DNA of 64,000 nucleotides from G965267335 sp965267335 (GTDB lineage Bacteria > Bacteroidota > Bacteroidia > Cytophagales > JAAEPT01), in assembly GCA_965267335.1 (NCBI GenBank), contig OZ253953.1, positions 1,364,001 through 1,428,000 on the forward strand, read 5' to 3'. Made by a program: the position numbers and the translations under genes. The notes beneath the pieces were generated by a model. The model was given only the letters and a program-made list of their open reading frames with translations. It made no database searches and had not been told where the DNA came from. Position 1 is the stretch's first letter. The number at the start of each line of letters is the position of its first letter. Below, one piece after another: positions 1-8,169 of the stretch.

Positions 1-3000
1 GGAGTAACCTTCCTGGACAACAGTCCCCAGAGATTTCTGGAGAATCGTATCAGCTATGTCTTCAATGATGAAGACGGGCAGGATAACACCCTTGAAGACC
101 GCATTCATACCTATTACAGCTACGACCCACATGGCAACGTAGAGTGGATGATTCAGGACATACCGGGACTGGGCAGAAACTACATAGCCTATACCTATGA
201 TCTCATAAGCGGTAATGTCAAACAGGTCGCCTTCAACGAAGGGCTGGATGACCAGCTCTACCACAAGTACACTTATGATACTGATAACAGAATTACCACC
301 GTCCAGACTTCGCGTGATGGTAAAATATGGGATGCAGATGCTCGTTATGAATATTATGCGCATGGTCCACTGTCCAGAACCACACTCGGTGAAGACCAAG
401 TGCAGGGGATAGATTATCTATATACCACTCAGGGCTGGCTCAAGGCAATTAACTACCAGGAGTTGGACACAGTGAATGATCCTGGTCTCGATGGTATTCA
501 TACCAGTAATGTAGGGCGTGATGCCTTCGGTATGATGCTGACCTATTATGACGGGGACTTTAACCGAACCGGTTCACCGTTCAATACAAGTGCATCGGCC
601 AGTTTGGTAAGCAATAAGAGTTTGTACAATGGCAATATTTCAAGTTGGACATCTCAAATTGAAGACCATGCCGGAACAGATTACGCTTATCTGAGCGGAA
701 GGACATTTGAATATGATTACCTTAACCGTATTGTAGCCAGTAATTTCAAAACCTGGGACAGCACCAATGTAGAATGGGATGACCCGACTAACAGTGATTT
801 TAGCACCACCTATAGTTATGATGGCAATGGTAATCTGCAAACCCTGAAACGATATGCCAAAGGCTCCATAGGAACTGGCTCTCCGGCCAACCTGATGGAT
901 AATCTCGTGTACCATTATATGAGCGGAACCAACAAACTGGAATGGGTAGATGATTCAGTGACAACCAGCGGTATTAGCACCGACCTGGAAGACCAAAGCG
1001 CGGGAAATTACACTTATGACTCCATAGGCAACCTGATTGGGGACAATGCAGAAACCATTGATACCATCATCTGGCATGTCAATGGAAAAGTGCGACAGGT
1101 CATTCGATCATCCGGTGACACCATCACTTTCACCTATGACCCTCTTGGTAACAGAATCAAGAAAGATGTGATTATGAGTGGTATCCAGACATTGACCTAT
1201 TATGTGAGAGATGCCCAAGGCAACGTGATGAGTATTTATGAAACTACTGAAAATACCAATGGTACGTTGGACTATCGACTGGCCGACCAGCCAATTTATG
1301 GGAGCAGTAGAGTGGGGTCATTGCAATCCAATGATGAAATCAATAAATCCGAATCAGAAATTGCCGTAACAGATTTGGTGATTACCGAGGTTGTGCATGA
1401 CACCAAAAGGTATAATGGGTCTTCAGACTATGGCGAAACCTTTGGAAATTTTGTTTGTATCAGAAATGTTACAGAGAAGGCCATCTCTTTGGAAGATGTT
1501 ACCATCAAATGTCAAAGACTAGGAGGTTCTGGAATAACGAGGTACCAGGATTTGGACGAAGTAGGCTATTTATTCCCTGGCGAGTACCTAATTGTAGCCA
1601 GGGACACCACCGGAGGTTCAGACTATGAACCACCAAGCTGTGGGAGTACGGATATAATAGATAAGTTCCTTGAGATTAATAACCTTCCGTCTGATCTATT
1701 GGATGATGATAAAGTGAAGTTTTTATGGGGAGATAGTCTGGAACTCAATTTTAATACTGGGCTAATTTCCATCAGACAGTATTTACCGAACGGTAGCTCC
1801 AGCTATATTGATGGGGCGAGATGGAGTAGATACTCTCCTTCTAGTTATATTCCTGCGTTAAACAGTTATGACAGCAGCCCGTGTGACACCCCTGCAGTTC
1901 AACAATCGCTGCATAGGATAAAATATCACTCTACGAATACCAGCTATAAAGTCGCTAACTGGGAGGCAGGGGATTGTAGTATTTACAGTGATGCTTTCGA
2001 ATACAATGGCTTTGAACCGGAAGTGCTTACAAAGCGGACAAGAGTACTTGGAGAGAAAAACTATGAGTTGAATGACCACCTTGGAAATGTTCGAGTGGTT
2101 GTCACTGACCGGAAATTCTCCGACATTGTAGACAGCCTGCCAGCTAACTACACAGCCGATATTGTCTCACTATACAACTATTATCCTTTTGGTATGAATA
2201 TGCCTGGTAGGAATAGTAGTCCTGGGAATTATCGTTTCGGCTTCCAGGGACAGGAAGGTGATCCTGAGATTAAAGGGGAAGGGAATAGTGTGAATTATAC
2301 TTATAGGATGCATGATCCGAGGGTGGGGAGGTTTTTGAGTCGTGATCCGTTGGCGGCTAAGTACCCCTACAATAGTCCGTATGCTTTTAGTGAGAATAGA
2401 GTGATTGATGGTGTTGAATTAGAGGGGCTTGAGTTTGTTGATGCAGATGGTAATTATCATTCTCTAATTGCCGAATCATCCATGAGAAGGGAACAAGAGG
2501 AAAGCCCGATATTAACAGGAATTCGAGACGGGTTCATATCTGCTGGCGAATTTATATGCGATAAAGTTTGGACAGCGGAGTTTTGGAGTGATACATGGGA
2601 AGGTATAAAGAACATTCCATCTTATATGGCTGATAGACTTTCGAAGACAGATTGGGAAAATTTTCATGATGACATGGACGCGGTAAAGGATTGGTGGAAT
2701 AATACCTCTACTTATGAAAAAACAAAAGGAATTACTGAGTTTACAGTTGGGTCATTAATTATCGAAGGAGCAGGAACTGCACCTTATTTGGGAAAAAGTT
2801 CAAACTATGTAATTACTAAATCAATGTCACTTACCGAAAGAATTGGGGTTCGGAAGGGTTTAGCAACAGAGTTTTACAAAAAAGCAGGTTTTTCTGAAGC
2901 AAGTGCAGCGCAACATATGAGAGGCATTAATTTTGAAAAAGGTGTCCAAACTACTACCTTGAAAAAAGGAACGGTTGTTCAACAGTGGGTAGGAGAGAGT

Positions 3001-3210
3001 GGAGTTGGTAACTATTTTACTACTTTGGATAATGGTGTTTCTCGAAATTTGGGTATAAGTTATGAGGGAAGAACTTTAAAACAATTTACACTTACAGAGG
3101 ATGTTAAGGTATTGAAAAGCACAGCTGCTGATTTTCAAGGTCAAGTTGGAGGAGGTACTCAATATTTTAGTACTGATCTTAAAAACAAAGTCAAAGTCAA
3201 GGATAACTGA
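1..3210 (+). CDS. RHS/YD-repeat protein with C-terminal toxin tip (5' partial)
   Basis: The reading frame is open from base 1, so the gene begins upstream of the window; the first internal ATG is at 148. YD repeats (motifs such as YSYDGNGNL, FTYDPLGNRIKK) run to about 1300, then an insert at about 1360-2030, then the RHS core (LNDHLGNVR, DPRVGRFLSRDPLA, ENRVIDGVELEGLE) up to about 2440. After the core comes a variable tip. Its last ~130 residues contain HMRGINFEK, GNYFTTLDNG, RNLGISYEGR and GGGTQYFS, which resemble the polymorphic toxin type 46 family; this family call is from memory of the motifs. Known role of the family: RHS shells encapsulate and deliver a toxic C-terminus in interbacterial competition. 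The gene directly downstream is the likely immunity gene. The insert (FVCIRNVT, LFPGEYLIVARD) looks like a lamin-tail domain. A 194-bp stretch of the core (2074-2267) recurs at 18654-18847. Confidence 0.9.
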   Translation, partial: GVTFLDNSPQRFLENRISYVFNDEDGQDNTLEDRIHTYYSYDPHGNVEWMIQDIPGLGRNYIAYTYDLISGNVKQVAFNEGLDDQLYHKYTYDTDNRITTVQTSRDGKIWDADARYEYYAHGPLSRTTLGEDQVQGIDYLYTTQGWLKAINYQELDTVNDPGLDGIHTSNVGRDAFGMMLTYYDGDFNRTGSPFNTSASASLVSNKSLYNGNISSWTSQIEDHAGTDYAYLSGRTFEYDYLNRIVASNFKTWDSTNVEWDDPTNSDFSTTYSYDGNGNLQTLKRYAKGSIGTGSPANLMDNLVYHYMSGTNKLEWVDDSVTTSGISTDLEDQSAGNYTYDSIGNLIGDNAETIDTIIWHVNGKVRQVIRSSGDTITFTYDPLGNRIKKDVIMSGIQTLTYYVRDAQGNVMSIYETTENTNGTLDYRLADQPIYGSSRVGSLQSNDEINKSESEIAVTDLVITEVVHDTKRYNGSSDYGETFGNFVCIRNVTEKAISLEDVTIKCQRLGGSGITRYQDLDEVGYLFPGEYLIVARDTTGGSDYEPPSCGSTDIIDKFLEINNLPSDLLDDDKVKFLWGDSLELNFNTGLISIRQYLPNGSSSYIDGARWSRYSPSSYIPALNSYDSSPCDTPAVQQSLHRIKYHSTNTSYKVANWEAGDCSIYSDAFEYNGFEPEVLTKRTRVLGEKNYELNDHLGNVRVVVTDRKFSDIVDSLPANYTADIVSLYNYYPFGMNMPGRNSSPGNYRFGFQGQEGDPEIKGEGNSVNYTYRMHDPRVGRFLSRDPLAAKYPYNSPYAFSENRVIDGVELEGLEFVDADGNYHSLIAESSMRREQEESPILTGIRDGFISAGEFICDKVWTAEFWSDTWEGIKNIPSYMADRLSKTDWENFHDDMDAVKDWWNNTSTYEKTKGITEFTVGSLIIEGAGTAPYLGKSSNYVITKSMSLTERIGVRKGLATEFYKKAGFSEASAAQHMRGINFEKGVQTTTLKKGTVVQQWVGESGVGNYFTTLDNGVSRNLGISYEGRTLKQFTLTEDVKVLKSTAADFQGQVGGGTQYFSTDLKNKVKVKDN
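2074..2267 (+). repeat. RHS core direct repeat, copy 1
   Basis: This 194-bp stretch of the RHS core is identical, base for base as read here, to 18654-18847 in the same orientation (offset 16580). Similarity continues at a lower level on both sides, in the coding frame. Recombination between the copies would join the main RHS shell to the second tip and delete the DNA between them. Confidence 0.9.
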
Positions 3211-3212
3211 TA

Positions 3213-3554
3213 ATGAATACTAAAAATTTAGACAATCTTATAACAAGCTGCTTGTCTGAGATTGATAATTTGATCAAGGTATCTAAAGTTTATACTGCGG
3301 ATAGTGCTCCTATTATCAATGCTAAAAAAGTTTTAACCCTGTTAAAAAAAGAACTGGAAAAAGAGCCCATTATGATCAATGAAAGAATACTAAGATCAAC
3401 GGTTGACCTTGGTATGTCAGGATATAAAACTTTTGAAAATACACCTGTTGAAAAAAAAATAGAACGGATATACGAGTTTTTGCATCACTCAGTTCCTGGG
3501 TACGATCAAGTCAAACCTTTAGGAATGGAATTCGGAAAACAGCATCCTATCTAG
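3213..3554 (+). CDS. Probable cognate immunity protein of RHS tip 1
   Basis: The product is 113 residues, starts two bases after the RHS stop, and has no signal peptide or membrane segment, so it should be cytoplasmic. It is charged and probably helical (NLIKVSK, VLTLLKKELEKEP). I recognise no family. The immunity role is inferred from position: in RHS loci the gene right after the toxin tip usually encodes a protein that neutralises it. A cytoplasmic immunity protein suggests a cytoplasmic target. The tail repeats begin immediately after its stop codon, as they do in the second cassette at 20190. Confidence 0.65.
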   Translation: MNTKNLDNLITSCLSEIDNLIKVSKVYTADSAPIINAKKVLTLLKKELEKEPIMINERILRSTVDLGMSGYKTFENTPVEKKIERIYEFLHHSVPGYDQVKPLGMEFGKQHPI

Positions 3555-3738
3555 GGTAATCCTTAAAATTATCAGGTAACACAGAAAGTATGGTAATCCT
3601 TAAAATTATCAGGCAACACAGAAAGTATTACAATAACGTAAATGAAGGCCGATCACATCGGTCTCGGTGAAGCTTAAAATTATCAGGTAACACAGAAAAT
3701 ATTACAACAATGTAAATGAAGGCCGATCACATCGGTCT
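3555..3738 (+). repeat. Stacked RHS tail repeats (three units)
   Basis: Three related units lie in tandem at 3555-3591 (short), 3592-3664 and 3666-3738. Each contains TTAAAATTATCAGG-AACACAGAAA; the longer two add a short hairpin GGCCGAT-cac-ATCGGTC. The third unit is identical over 73 bp to 20202-20274, after the second immunity gene. In that copy the hairpin is followed by a T-run and reads as a terminator; here the T-runs are missing. Each unit may mark an earlier cassette end (inference). Confidence 0.8.
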
Positions 3739-3759
3739 CAGCTAATCCCCAGAGAGAGA

Positions 3760-3804
3760 TCGGTAATAGCATCAAATAGTTGTTAGGTTAAAAAACATTA
3801 GAAT
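3760..3804 (+). repeat. 45-bp tail repeat, copy 1
   Basis: The 45 bp here are identical to 23807-23851, where they include the last codons (VGNSIK) and stop of a truncated gene. The match suggests that this point is a recombination junction between RHS-type cassette ends. The copy overlaps the 3' end of the minus-strand gene at 3804-4043. Confidence 0.75.
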
Positions 3805-4043
3805 TAAAACTCAATCTTAACCCTACTCACAAACTTATTTAAATCCTTCTCAGAGCAACTTTTGATCTCAATGATGTCATTGGTCTGTTTGTCGTAATAA
3901 ACCTCTACATAGAAGTTATGAAGCTTATACAGGGCTACTGTTTGGTTGTAGTAATCAATGCTGCACAGGTAGTTTTCGGGACTCTCGAATAAAAAGGCTC
4001 CTTTGGTTGAGAACGGGAGTTTATCGTATTCTTGTTGGGTCAA
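3804..4043 (-). CDS. Hypothetical protein, 79 aa
   Basis: A small acidic/aromatic protein (NYLCSIDYYNQTVALYKLHNFYVEVYY) of unknown family, with no signal peptide or membrane helix. The start is TTG, overlapping the TGA of the small upstream ORF (4040-4150), which argues for translational coupling. The stop codon lies at the edge of the 45-bp repeat. It could belong to the accessory element that starts here. No function is proposed. Confidence 0.5.
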   Translation of the reverse strand: MTQQEYDKLPFSTKGAFLFESPENYLCSIDYYNQTVALYKLHNFYVEVYYDKQTNDIIEIKSCSEKDLNKFVSRVKIEF

Positions 4044-4150
4044 TATCTATTTCTTTTTTGTTTGTATTTCCTGATCTCATATTCCCACTTGTACGGGTGT
4101 ACGAATAGTAATGACAAGTAAAAGCCCAGGTTGGTGAAGAATCTCTTCAT
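4040..4150 (-). CDS. Small hypothetical protein, 36 aa
   Basis: ATG start, one amphipathic/hydrophobic stretch (FFTNLGFYLSLLFV), then a basic tail (KYKQKRNR). Its TGA overlaps the TTG start of the next minus-strand gene by the pattern TTGA. The overlap and the basic tail suggest a real small gene, but length alone cannot prove it. Confidence 0.35.
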   Translation of the reverse strand: MKRFFTNLGFYLSLLFVHPYKWEYEIRKYKQKRNRY

Positions 4151-4256
4151 GGGGTAAAGGTAGTAATCTCAGTGTATTTTTTGGTGTGGGTGTTATCTAG
4201 TAACAGTAATAGCAATTTGGCTTATATACCTTGGTTCCAAATAGAAAGCTTATATC

Positions 4257-4379
4257 ATGAAAACAATTGTTTACCCAACGTTAATTATTGCTGTTGCTGC
4301 TCAGTCATCATTAAAGATTATTTTGATTAGTGGATTTGTTCTAGTCTTAACGAAATTAGTGAAGCAGATAAAGAAGTGA
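4257..4379 (+). CDS. Small putative membrane peptide, 40 aa
   Basis: ATG start; one hydrophobic segment (about residues 7-32, including SLKIILISGFVLVLTKL) and a lysine-rich C-terminus (VKQIKK), giving an inside-positive single-span pattern. It stands between two opposite-strand hypothetical genes and has no recognised family. It could be a type I toxin-like or phage-like peptide, but nothing specific shows that. Confidence 0.35.
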   Translation: MKTIVYPTLIIAVAAQSSLKIILISGFVLVLTKLVKQIKK

Positions 4380-4508
4380 AAGGAATCAAAATTTTTCAAG
4401 TTCGGGGTGGCCTAAAATGAGTAGAGGAATTTCTTAAATTTTAAGTGGACTGCTATGTCACTCATTTTTGTTTTTATCTTCATCCGGCAAAGCATTAAAC
4501 ATGAAAAA

Positions 4509-4934
4509 ATGACCAGAGAACAAATAAAGAATGAAATTCACCGAATACTAAAGGAAGAGTGTCAGGGTACCATTAGAGGCAAAACAGCAGCTTCAATTGT
4601 TGACCTGTTAAAGATACAGGCTCCCGGTATTTCTTTGGGTAACCTTCATGATCCATCCCGAGACTTAGAGCAGGAGAATATTATTTCCATCGAAGAGAAT
4701 GATCAAGGAGAGGAAGTGTATTACCTAGTTCAGTTTTTTGTCAAGCATGTCCAGACAGGTTTATTGTTTACGGTTGATTTGGAACATACCAATTGGACCG
4801 TGGATCGTAATAAGGCAGTCTATTTTGAAAGTGAAGAGGCAGTGACAAATTACATTGCGACAGGAATGTCAGGGGCTCAGAACCTACAAGCTAATGAATT
4901 TGCAATCGTATCAGTGTTAGAAGGTATTATATAG
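4509..4934 (+). CDS. Hypothetical protein with winged-helix-like N-terminus
   Basis: The frame opens at 4455, but the first 18 residues of that version look like translated noise; the ATG at 4509 (MTREQIKNEIHRIL) is the better start, giving 141 residues. Residues 1-65 (KTAASIVDLL, LHDPSRDLEQENIISI) have the rhythm of a small winged-helix domain with a wing (EENDQGEEVYYL). The C-terminal part (YFESEEAVTNYIATG) is unrecognised. It may be a regulator within the accessory region, but this is inference only. Confidence 0.5.
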   Translation: MTREQIKNEIHRILKEECQGTIRGKTAASIVDLLKIQAPGISLGNLHDPSRDLEQENIISIEENDQGEEVYYLVQFFVKHVQTGLLFTVDLEHTNWTVDRNKAVYFESEEAVTNYIATGMSGAQNLQANEFAIVSVLEGII

Positions 4935-4968
4935 GAACAAAGCTGAATGATGGCATAAAGTACTAAAT

Positions 4969-5412
4969 CTACTTTTTCTCAAATCCCTGAATCAAGATGG
5001 GGTTTCTTATCTGGTATTTGTCTTGAATGAATAGGAAGAACTTCTTCAGGACATTTTTGCAGGTTTGTTTCTGGATTGGGTCCGTAGCTTCTGAGTTGTA
5101 ATGTCTCAAAAATTCGGAGTTACTCATTCCTACGGTGATGCCCTCAAAACCTTCTACTTCCTTGTAATGGATCACGAAGAATATGAAATCACGAATGACT
5201 ATACTATGATCTTCAGCTGTTCTTACTGTAAACTGATTCAGCAGGTGTTTATGGTATTCAATTCCATATTCGACCAATTCCCTTTCAAAAGGCTCTAAGT
5301 CTTCCCATTCGTCATATACTCCACAGTAGTCCATAGGGTAAAGATAGGGAGTTGTTGGGAATTGAAATAAATCAAATTTTTCAATGTGGAAAAGGTGTTT
5401 ATATGTAACCAA
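4969..5412 (-). CDS. Hypothetical protein, 147 aa
   Basis: Soluble, aromatic-rich protein (FDLFQFPTTPYLYP, EWEDLEPFERELVEYGIEYHKHLL) ending in a basic helix (KNVLKKFFLFIQDKYQIRN). No family is recognised, and there is no signal sequence. It is convergent with the preceding + gene. Composition and uninterrupted length favour a real gene. Confidence 0.5.
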   Translation of the reverse strand: MVTYKHLFHIEKFDLFQFPTTPYLYPMDYCGVYDEWEDLEPFERELVEYGIEYHKHLLNQFTVRTAEDHSIVIRDFIFFVIHYKEVEGFEGITVGMSNSEFLRHYNSEATDPIQKQTCKNVLKKFFLFIQDKYQIRNPILIQGFEKK

Positions 5413-5481
5413 GCCTTCTTATTAGGTATTCTTTATATTTGTTGCTGACGATTACTTTTTGTTGAATAAAATTCTAGTATT

Positions 5482-7668
5482 ATGGTTTCCGATTTCGAGA
5501 TAGCCACCCAAAGGGTTATTGATACAATTCAATACCAGACTCCCAATGATGATATTCATGACCAGTTACATAAGAAGTGGGACGAACTCAAAGCTCACAT
5601 TTATGTTGTCCTTACCAACAACTCAGGGAACGGGAAGAATGTTTTGTATGCAAGGTATTCTAATATTAGGAAACAGTATAGTAAGGTATTAAACCTGTTT
5701 AGGGGGTTTCAAAAAGAGAAAGAAGACCAACGAATTACAAAAGGGGAAAAGTTTGATATGATCTGTCTTAGATTCGATTATACTCTTAGTGTGCTTCATG
5801 TTTTCGATGATGTTATACCACACCTTTTAACTGATTTACTGGACTATTATCCAGAAAAAGTGATTCAGAAGCCTTATGAATTTGAGGAATTTATACTGGC
5901 CTTTTTCAACTTCAACAACGATGGATACAAGAAATTTTTTGAATTGACGAAACGGAACTATCCGGAAGGTCCCAAAATAAGACTTAAACGTTGGGAGTAT
6001 TCTGAGATTGATCCTGTATTGATTCGAGCAATGAAAAGAGAGTATTCTGATCGACCTATGGGGCAAGAAGTTAAGTTGTCTCACTTTAATAAGAATTACT
6101 TTATTACGAACCTAGATATGGCTCACTTTTTCAACCACAAACCCATTTTGAATATGGAGGGAAGAGTGGTGCCAATAAATCAAATTAATGAGCTGCAAAG
6201 GAACTATTTCCTTGGATATGACAGGGCGCAGGAATCCTTCGATCAAATAGTAAATGAAAAAATTGGTATTGCTGAGAAATCAGATGCGAATAAAATTAAA
6301 GCTCTAATGATTTTGATTCCAGAGTGGAAGAGCAAACAATTTTCATTTGTGACATCAACTAAGACTTTTAGGGAAGCGGGGGAAGTAGATGGTTATTTAT
6401 ATAAAGCTTGGAAACAAGCTAAGTTCTTTCCAGAATTGACTCATTTATTTGTTTCAGATAAAAATCCTAAGATTTCTAAACTAGAATATCAATTACAAGA
6501 AGACACAATAAATCCTTTGGTTAAGAAAATGTACTTAGAAAATATTGCCTGGCTTGATGAAAAGGTCTCGTTTTATGATGATGGTGTTATGAAAGAAAAG
6601 TTTTATTCCAGAGAATTAGATCGAACTCAAAGAGTTATTAAAACACATATGGGACCAGAAGTTGATACAACAATTCGGCAGAACGCTGTTTATTTAAAGT
6701 CTGCGATACTTTTTGAGAAGGAGTTAGTTAGAAGAATAAGGGCCTTAAAAAAGGAAAGAACTGATGAAAAAGCCGTGAGAACTTTGGGGATTGCACGTAG
6801 TAATAATACAATTCAATTTGAAGTAGAAGATCGCCAAAAAGTTGACAAAACCATTATATCTGCATCTACTGTTGCAAGAACTATAGATGCTCCTGTTTTT
6901 TTATTTGGTAAAGTTAGCCAAGACTTGATGACCAGAATTTTTGATTTAGATGAAATGATGTATTCTGACTTACCAATAAATATGAATATTGGTGCCTATA
7001 AAGATATGACCCAGAATATTTTTGAAGCAACTCCACTTAAGTATCGTTCACAACTATTTGAATATCTCTTGAATCAGGCAACCAACTATAAAAACAAAAA
7101 GAAAGCTGATGAGAAGTATGATCAGGGACGATATATTGAAAAGAAGACCATTGTAAAAGGAATCCATCACGAGTTATCAAGGTTCGTTGAAACAGATCAA
7201 GACAAAGTATGTCTGAAAGTATACGTGCTTGAAGATTACATCAAGTGGTTAGAATCTGAACAGCTTAACAAGCTGATGTTAATTGAAGGCATTCAAACAA
7301 AATTGAGTGTAAATAAATCTCAAAAACAAAAAACTAATAGGAATCAGGAATCGCTTTGGGATGAATCAATAAAGCAAAAGGTAGTTTCCTTCACTAATAA
7401 GGTTAAAACGTGGAATGGAGCAATCCCTAAGAATCAGGGTAAAGACTTTATAGTGATTTTAGTAGCCCTTATGGAGGGGGGAGAACTTGCACATACAAAA
7501 AGTGGTACTCAAATCCGTAAAGAGTTTGATGGTTTACTTGAAGGTTTGCCCAAAAGGGAAACGATCGAAAGGCACATAAGAGATGTGAAAAAACCAATTA
7601 AAGGTTCTAATTCTTGGGAATCAGATAAAGAAGATTTTTTAAAGCAATTCAAAGAGTTTAAACCATAA
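5482..7668 (+). CDS. Large ORFan, 728 aa, soluble
   Basis: A long soluble protein with no recognised catalytic motif, signal peptide or membrane helix. The N-terminal third is rich in aromatic and acidic residues (FDMICLRFDYTLSVLHVFDD, FILAFFNFNNDG). The middle is charged and helical (LVRRIRALKKERTDEKA). The last ~100 residues (FIVILVALMEGGEL, TIERHIRDVKKP) have the shape of a separate small domain; a similar C-terminal ending is seen in Bacteroidota RteC-type or plasmid-borne proteins, but I cannot confirm that. It stands alone upstream of the primase pair and ends before the paired 8-mer repeat at 7679-7722. Confidence 0.6.
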   Translation: MVSDFEIATQRVIDTIQYQTPNDDIHDQLHKKWDELKAHIYVVLTNNSGNGKNVLYARYSNIRKQYSKVLNLFRGFQKEKEDQRITKGEKFDMICLRFDYTLSVLHVFDDVIPHLLTDLLDYYPEKVIQKPYEFEEFILAFFNFNNDGYKKFFELTKRNYPEGPKIRLKRWEYSEIDPVLIRAMKREYSDRPMGQEVKLSHFNKNYFITNLDMAHFFNHKPILNMEGRVVPINQINELQRNYFLGYDRAQESFDQIVNEKIGIAEKSDANKIKALMILIPEWKSKQFSFVTSTKTFREAGEVDGYLYKAWKQAKFFPELTHLFVSDKNPKISKLEYQLQEDTINPLVKKMYLENIAWLDEKVSFYDDGVMKEKFYSRELDRTQRVIKTHMGPEVDTTIRQNAVYLKSAILFEKELVRRIRALKKERTDEKAVRTLGIARSNNTIQFEVEDRQKVDKTIISASTVARTIDAPVFLFGKVSQDLMTRIFDLDEMMYSDLPINMNIGAYKDMTQNIFEATPLKYRSQLFEYLLNQATNYKNKKKADEKYDQGRYIEKKTIVKGIHHELSRFVETDQDKVCLKVYVLEDYIKWLESEQLNKLMLIEGIQTKLSVNKSQKQKTNRNQESLWDESIKQKVVSFTNKVKTWNGAIPKNQGKDFIVILVALMEGGELAHTKSGTQIRKEFDGLLEGLPKRETIERHIRDVKKPIKGSNSWESDKEDFLKQFKEFKP

Positions 7669-7678
7669 TACTACTTCC

Positions 7679-7722
7679 ATGCACATCATGCACATTTAAG
7701 ATTAGGTGTGCATCTTGTGCAT
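7679..7722 (+). promoter_or_regulatory. Doubled direct plus inverted 8-mer (ATGCACAT)
   Basis: ATGCACAT occurs at 7679-7686 and 7688-7695, and its complement TGTGCAT at 7707-7713 and 7716-7722. The four sites form a two-fold symmetric block 11 bp after the 728-aa gene. It may be a transcription stop (T-rich DNA follows at about 7741) or a dimeric regulator site for the primase operon. Confidence 0.45.
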
Positions 7723-7857
7723 CCAATTAACTCCTAATACTTCTTTTTTTTCAACTCCTTGCAGCATATCGATTGATGGCAGGACAGTTGAATAGTATCT
7801 AACCATCGGGCATTCAGCTCAACCCGCGGGAATGTTACATTTCCAAATTTTAATACG

Positions 7858-8169
7858 ATGACTTTAAATAAGTCTAATGTACTGGAATGGTCTGCAAACG
7901 GACTTTCAGTATTTACTAACTATCTGGGAGAAGTAAAACCCGGCAAAAGGTTTCTCTCTCCACTAAGGAAGGAATCAAATCCTTCTGCAAACATTTATAA
8001 GAACAAGAATAACGCCCTTTGGTACTACCATGACTTTGCCACAGGGGAACATTACAACGCAATTGACTTTGTAATGCAATACTTTGAACTCGACTTTATG
8101 GAAGCTCTGAGAAAGATTAATTACGACCTGGGTTTGGAGCTTCAAGAAAGGAGGTGGGCTCATGGATAA
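7858..8169 (+). CDS. Primase N-terminal-domain-like protein (zinc-less CHC2 type)
   Basis: A 103-residue protein with the layout of a primase DNA-binding domain: FLSPLRKESNPSANIYK, then WYYHDFATGEHYNAIDFVMQ, then a helix (FMEALRKINYDLGL). The zinc-binding Cys/His of classic CHC2 fingers are not visible. In related replication proteins this domain precedes a toprim domain; here that part is a separate gene beginning inside this one (8-bp overlap). Role inferred: recognition of the element's origin or single strand during replication. Confidence 0.65.
   Translation: MTLNKSNVLEWSANGLSVFTNYLGEVKPGKRFLSPLRKESNPSANIYKNKNNALWYYHDFATGEHYNAIDFVMQYFELDFMEALRKINYDLGLELQERRWAHG
8147..8156 (+). promoter_or_regulatory. 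Strong Shine-Dalgarno for the toprim/DUF3987 gene
   Basis: AAAGGAGGTG ends 5 bases before the ATG at 8162, inside the preceding coding sequence (encoding ERRW). Most genes in this window lack such a site, as expected in Bacteroidota. It fixes the start at 8162 and suggests coupled translation. Confidence 0.7.

Noticed and set aside
3555..3738. Short repeats that could suggest a CRISPR array
   Set aside because: Units differ in length, are nearly contiguous, have no spacer pattern and recur after another immunity gene; no cas gene is present.
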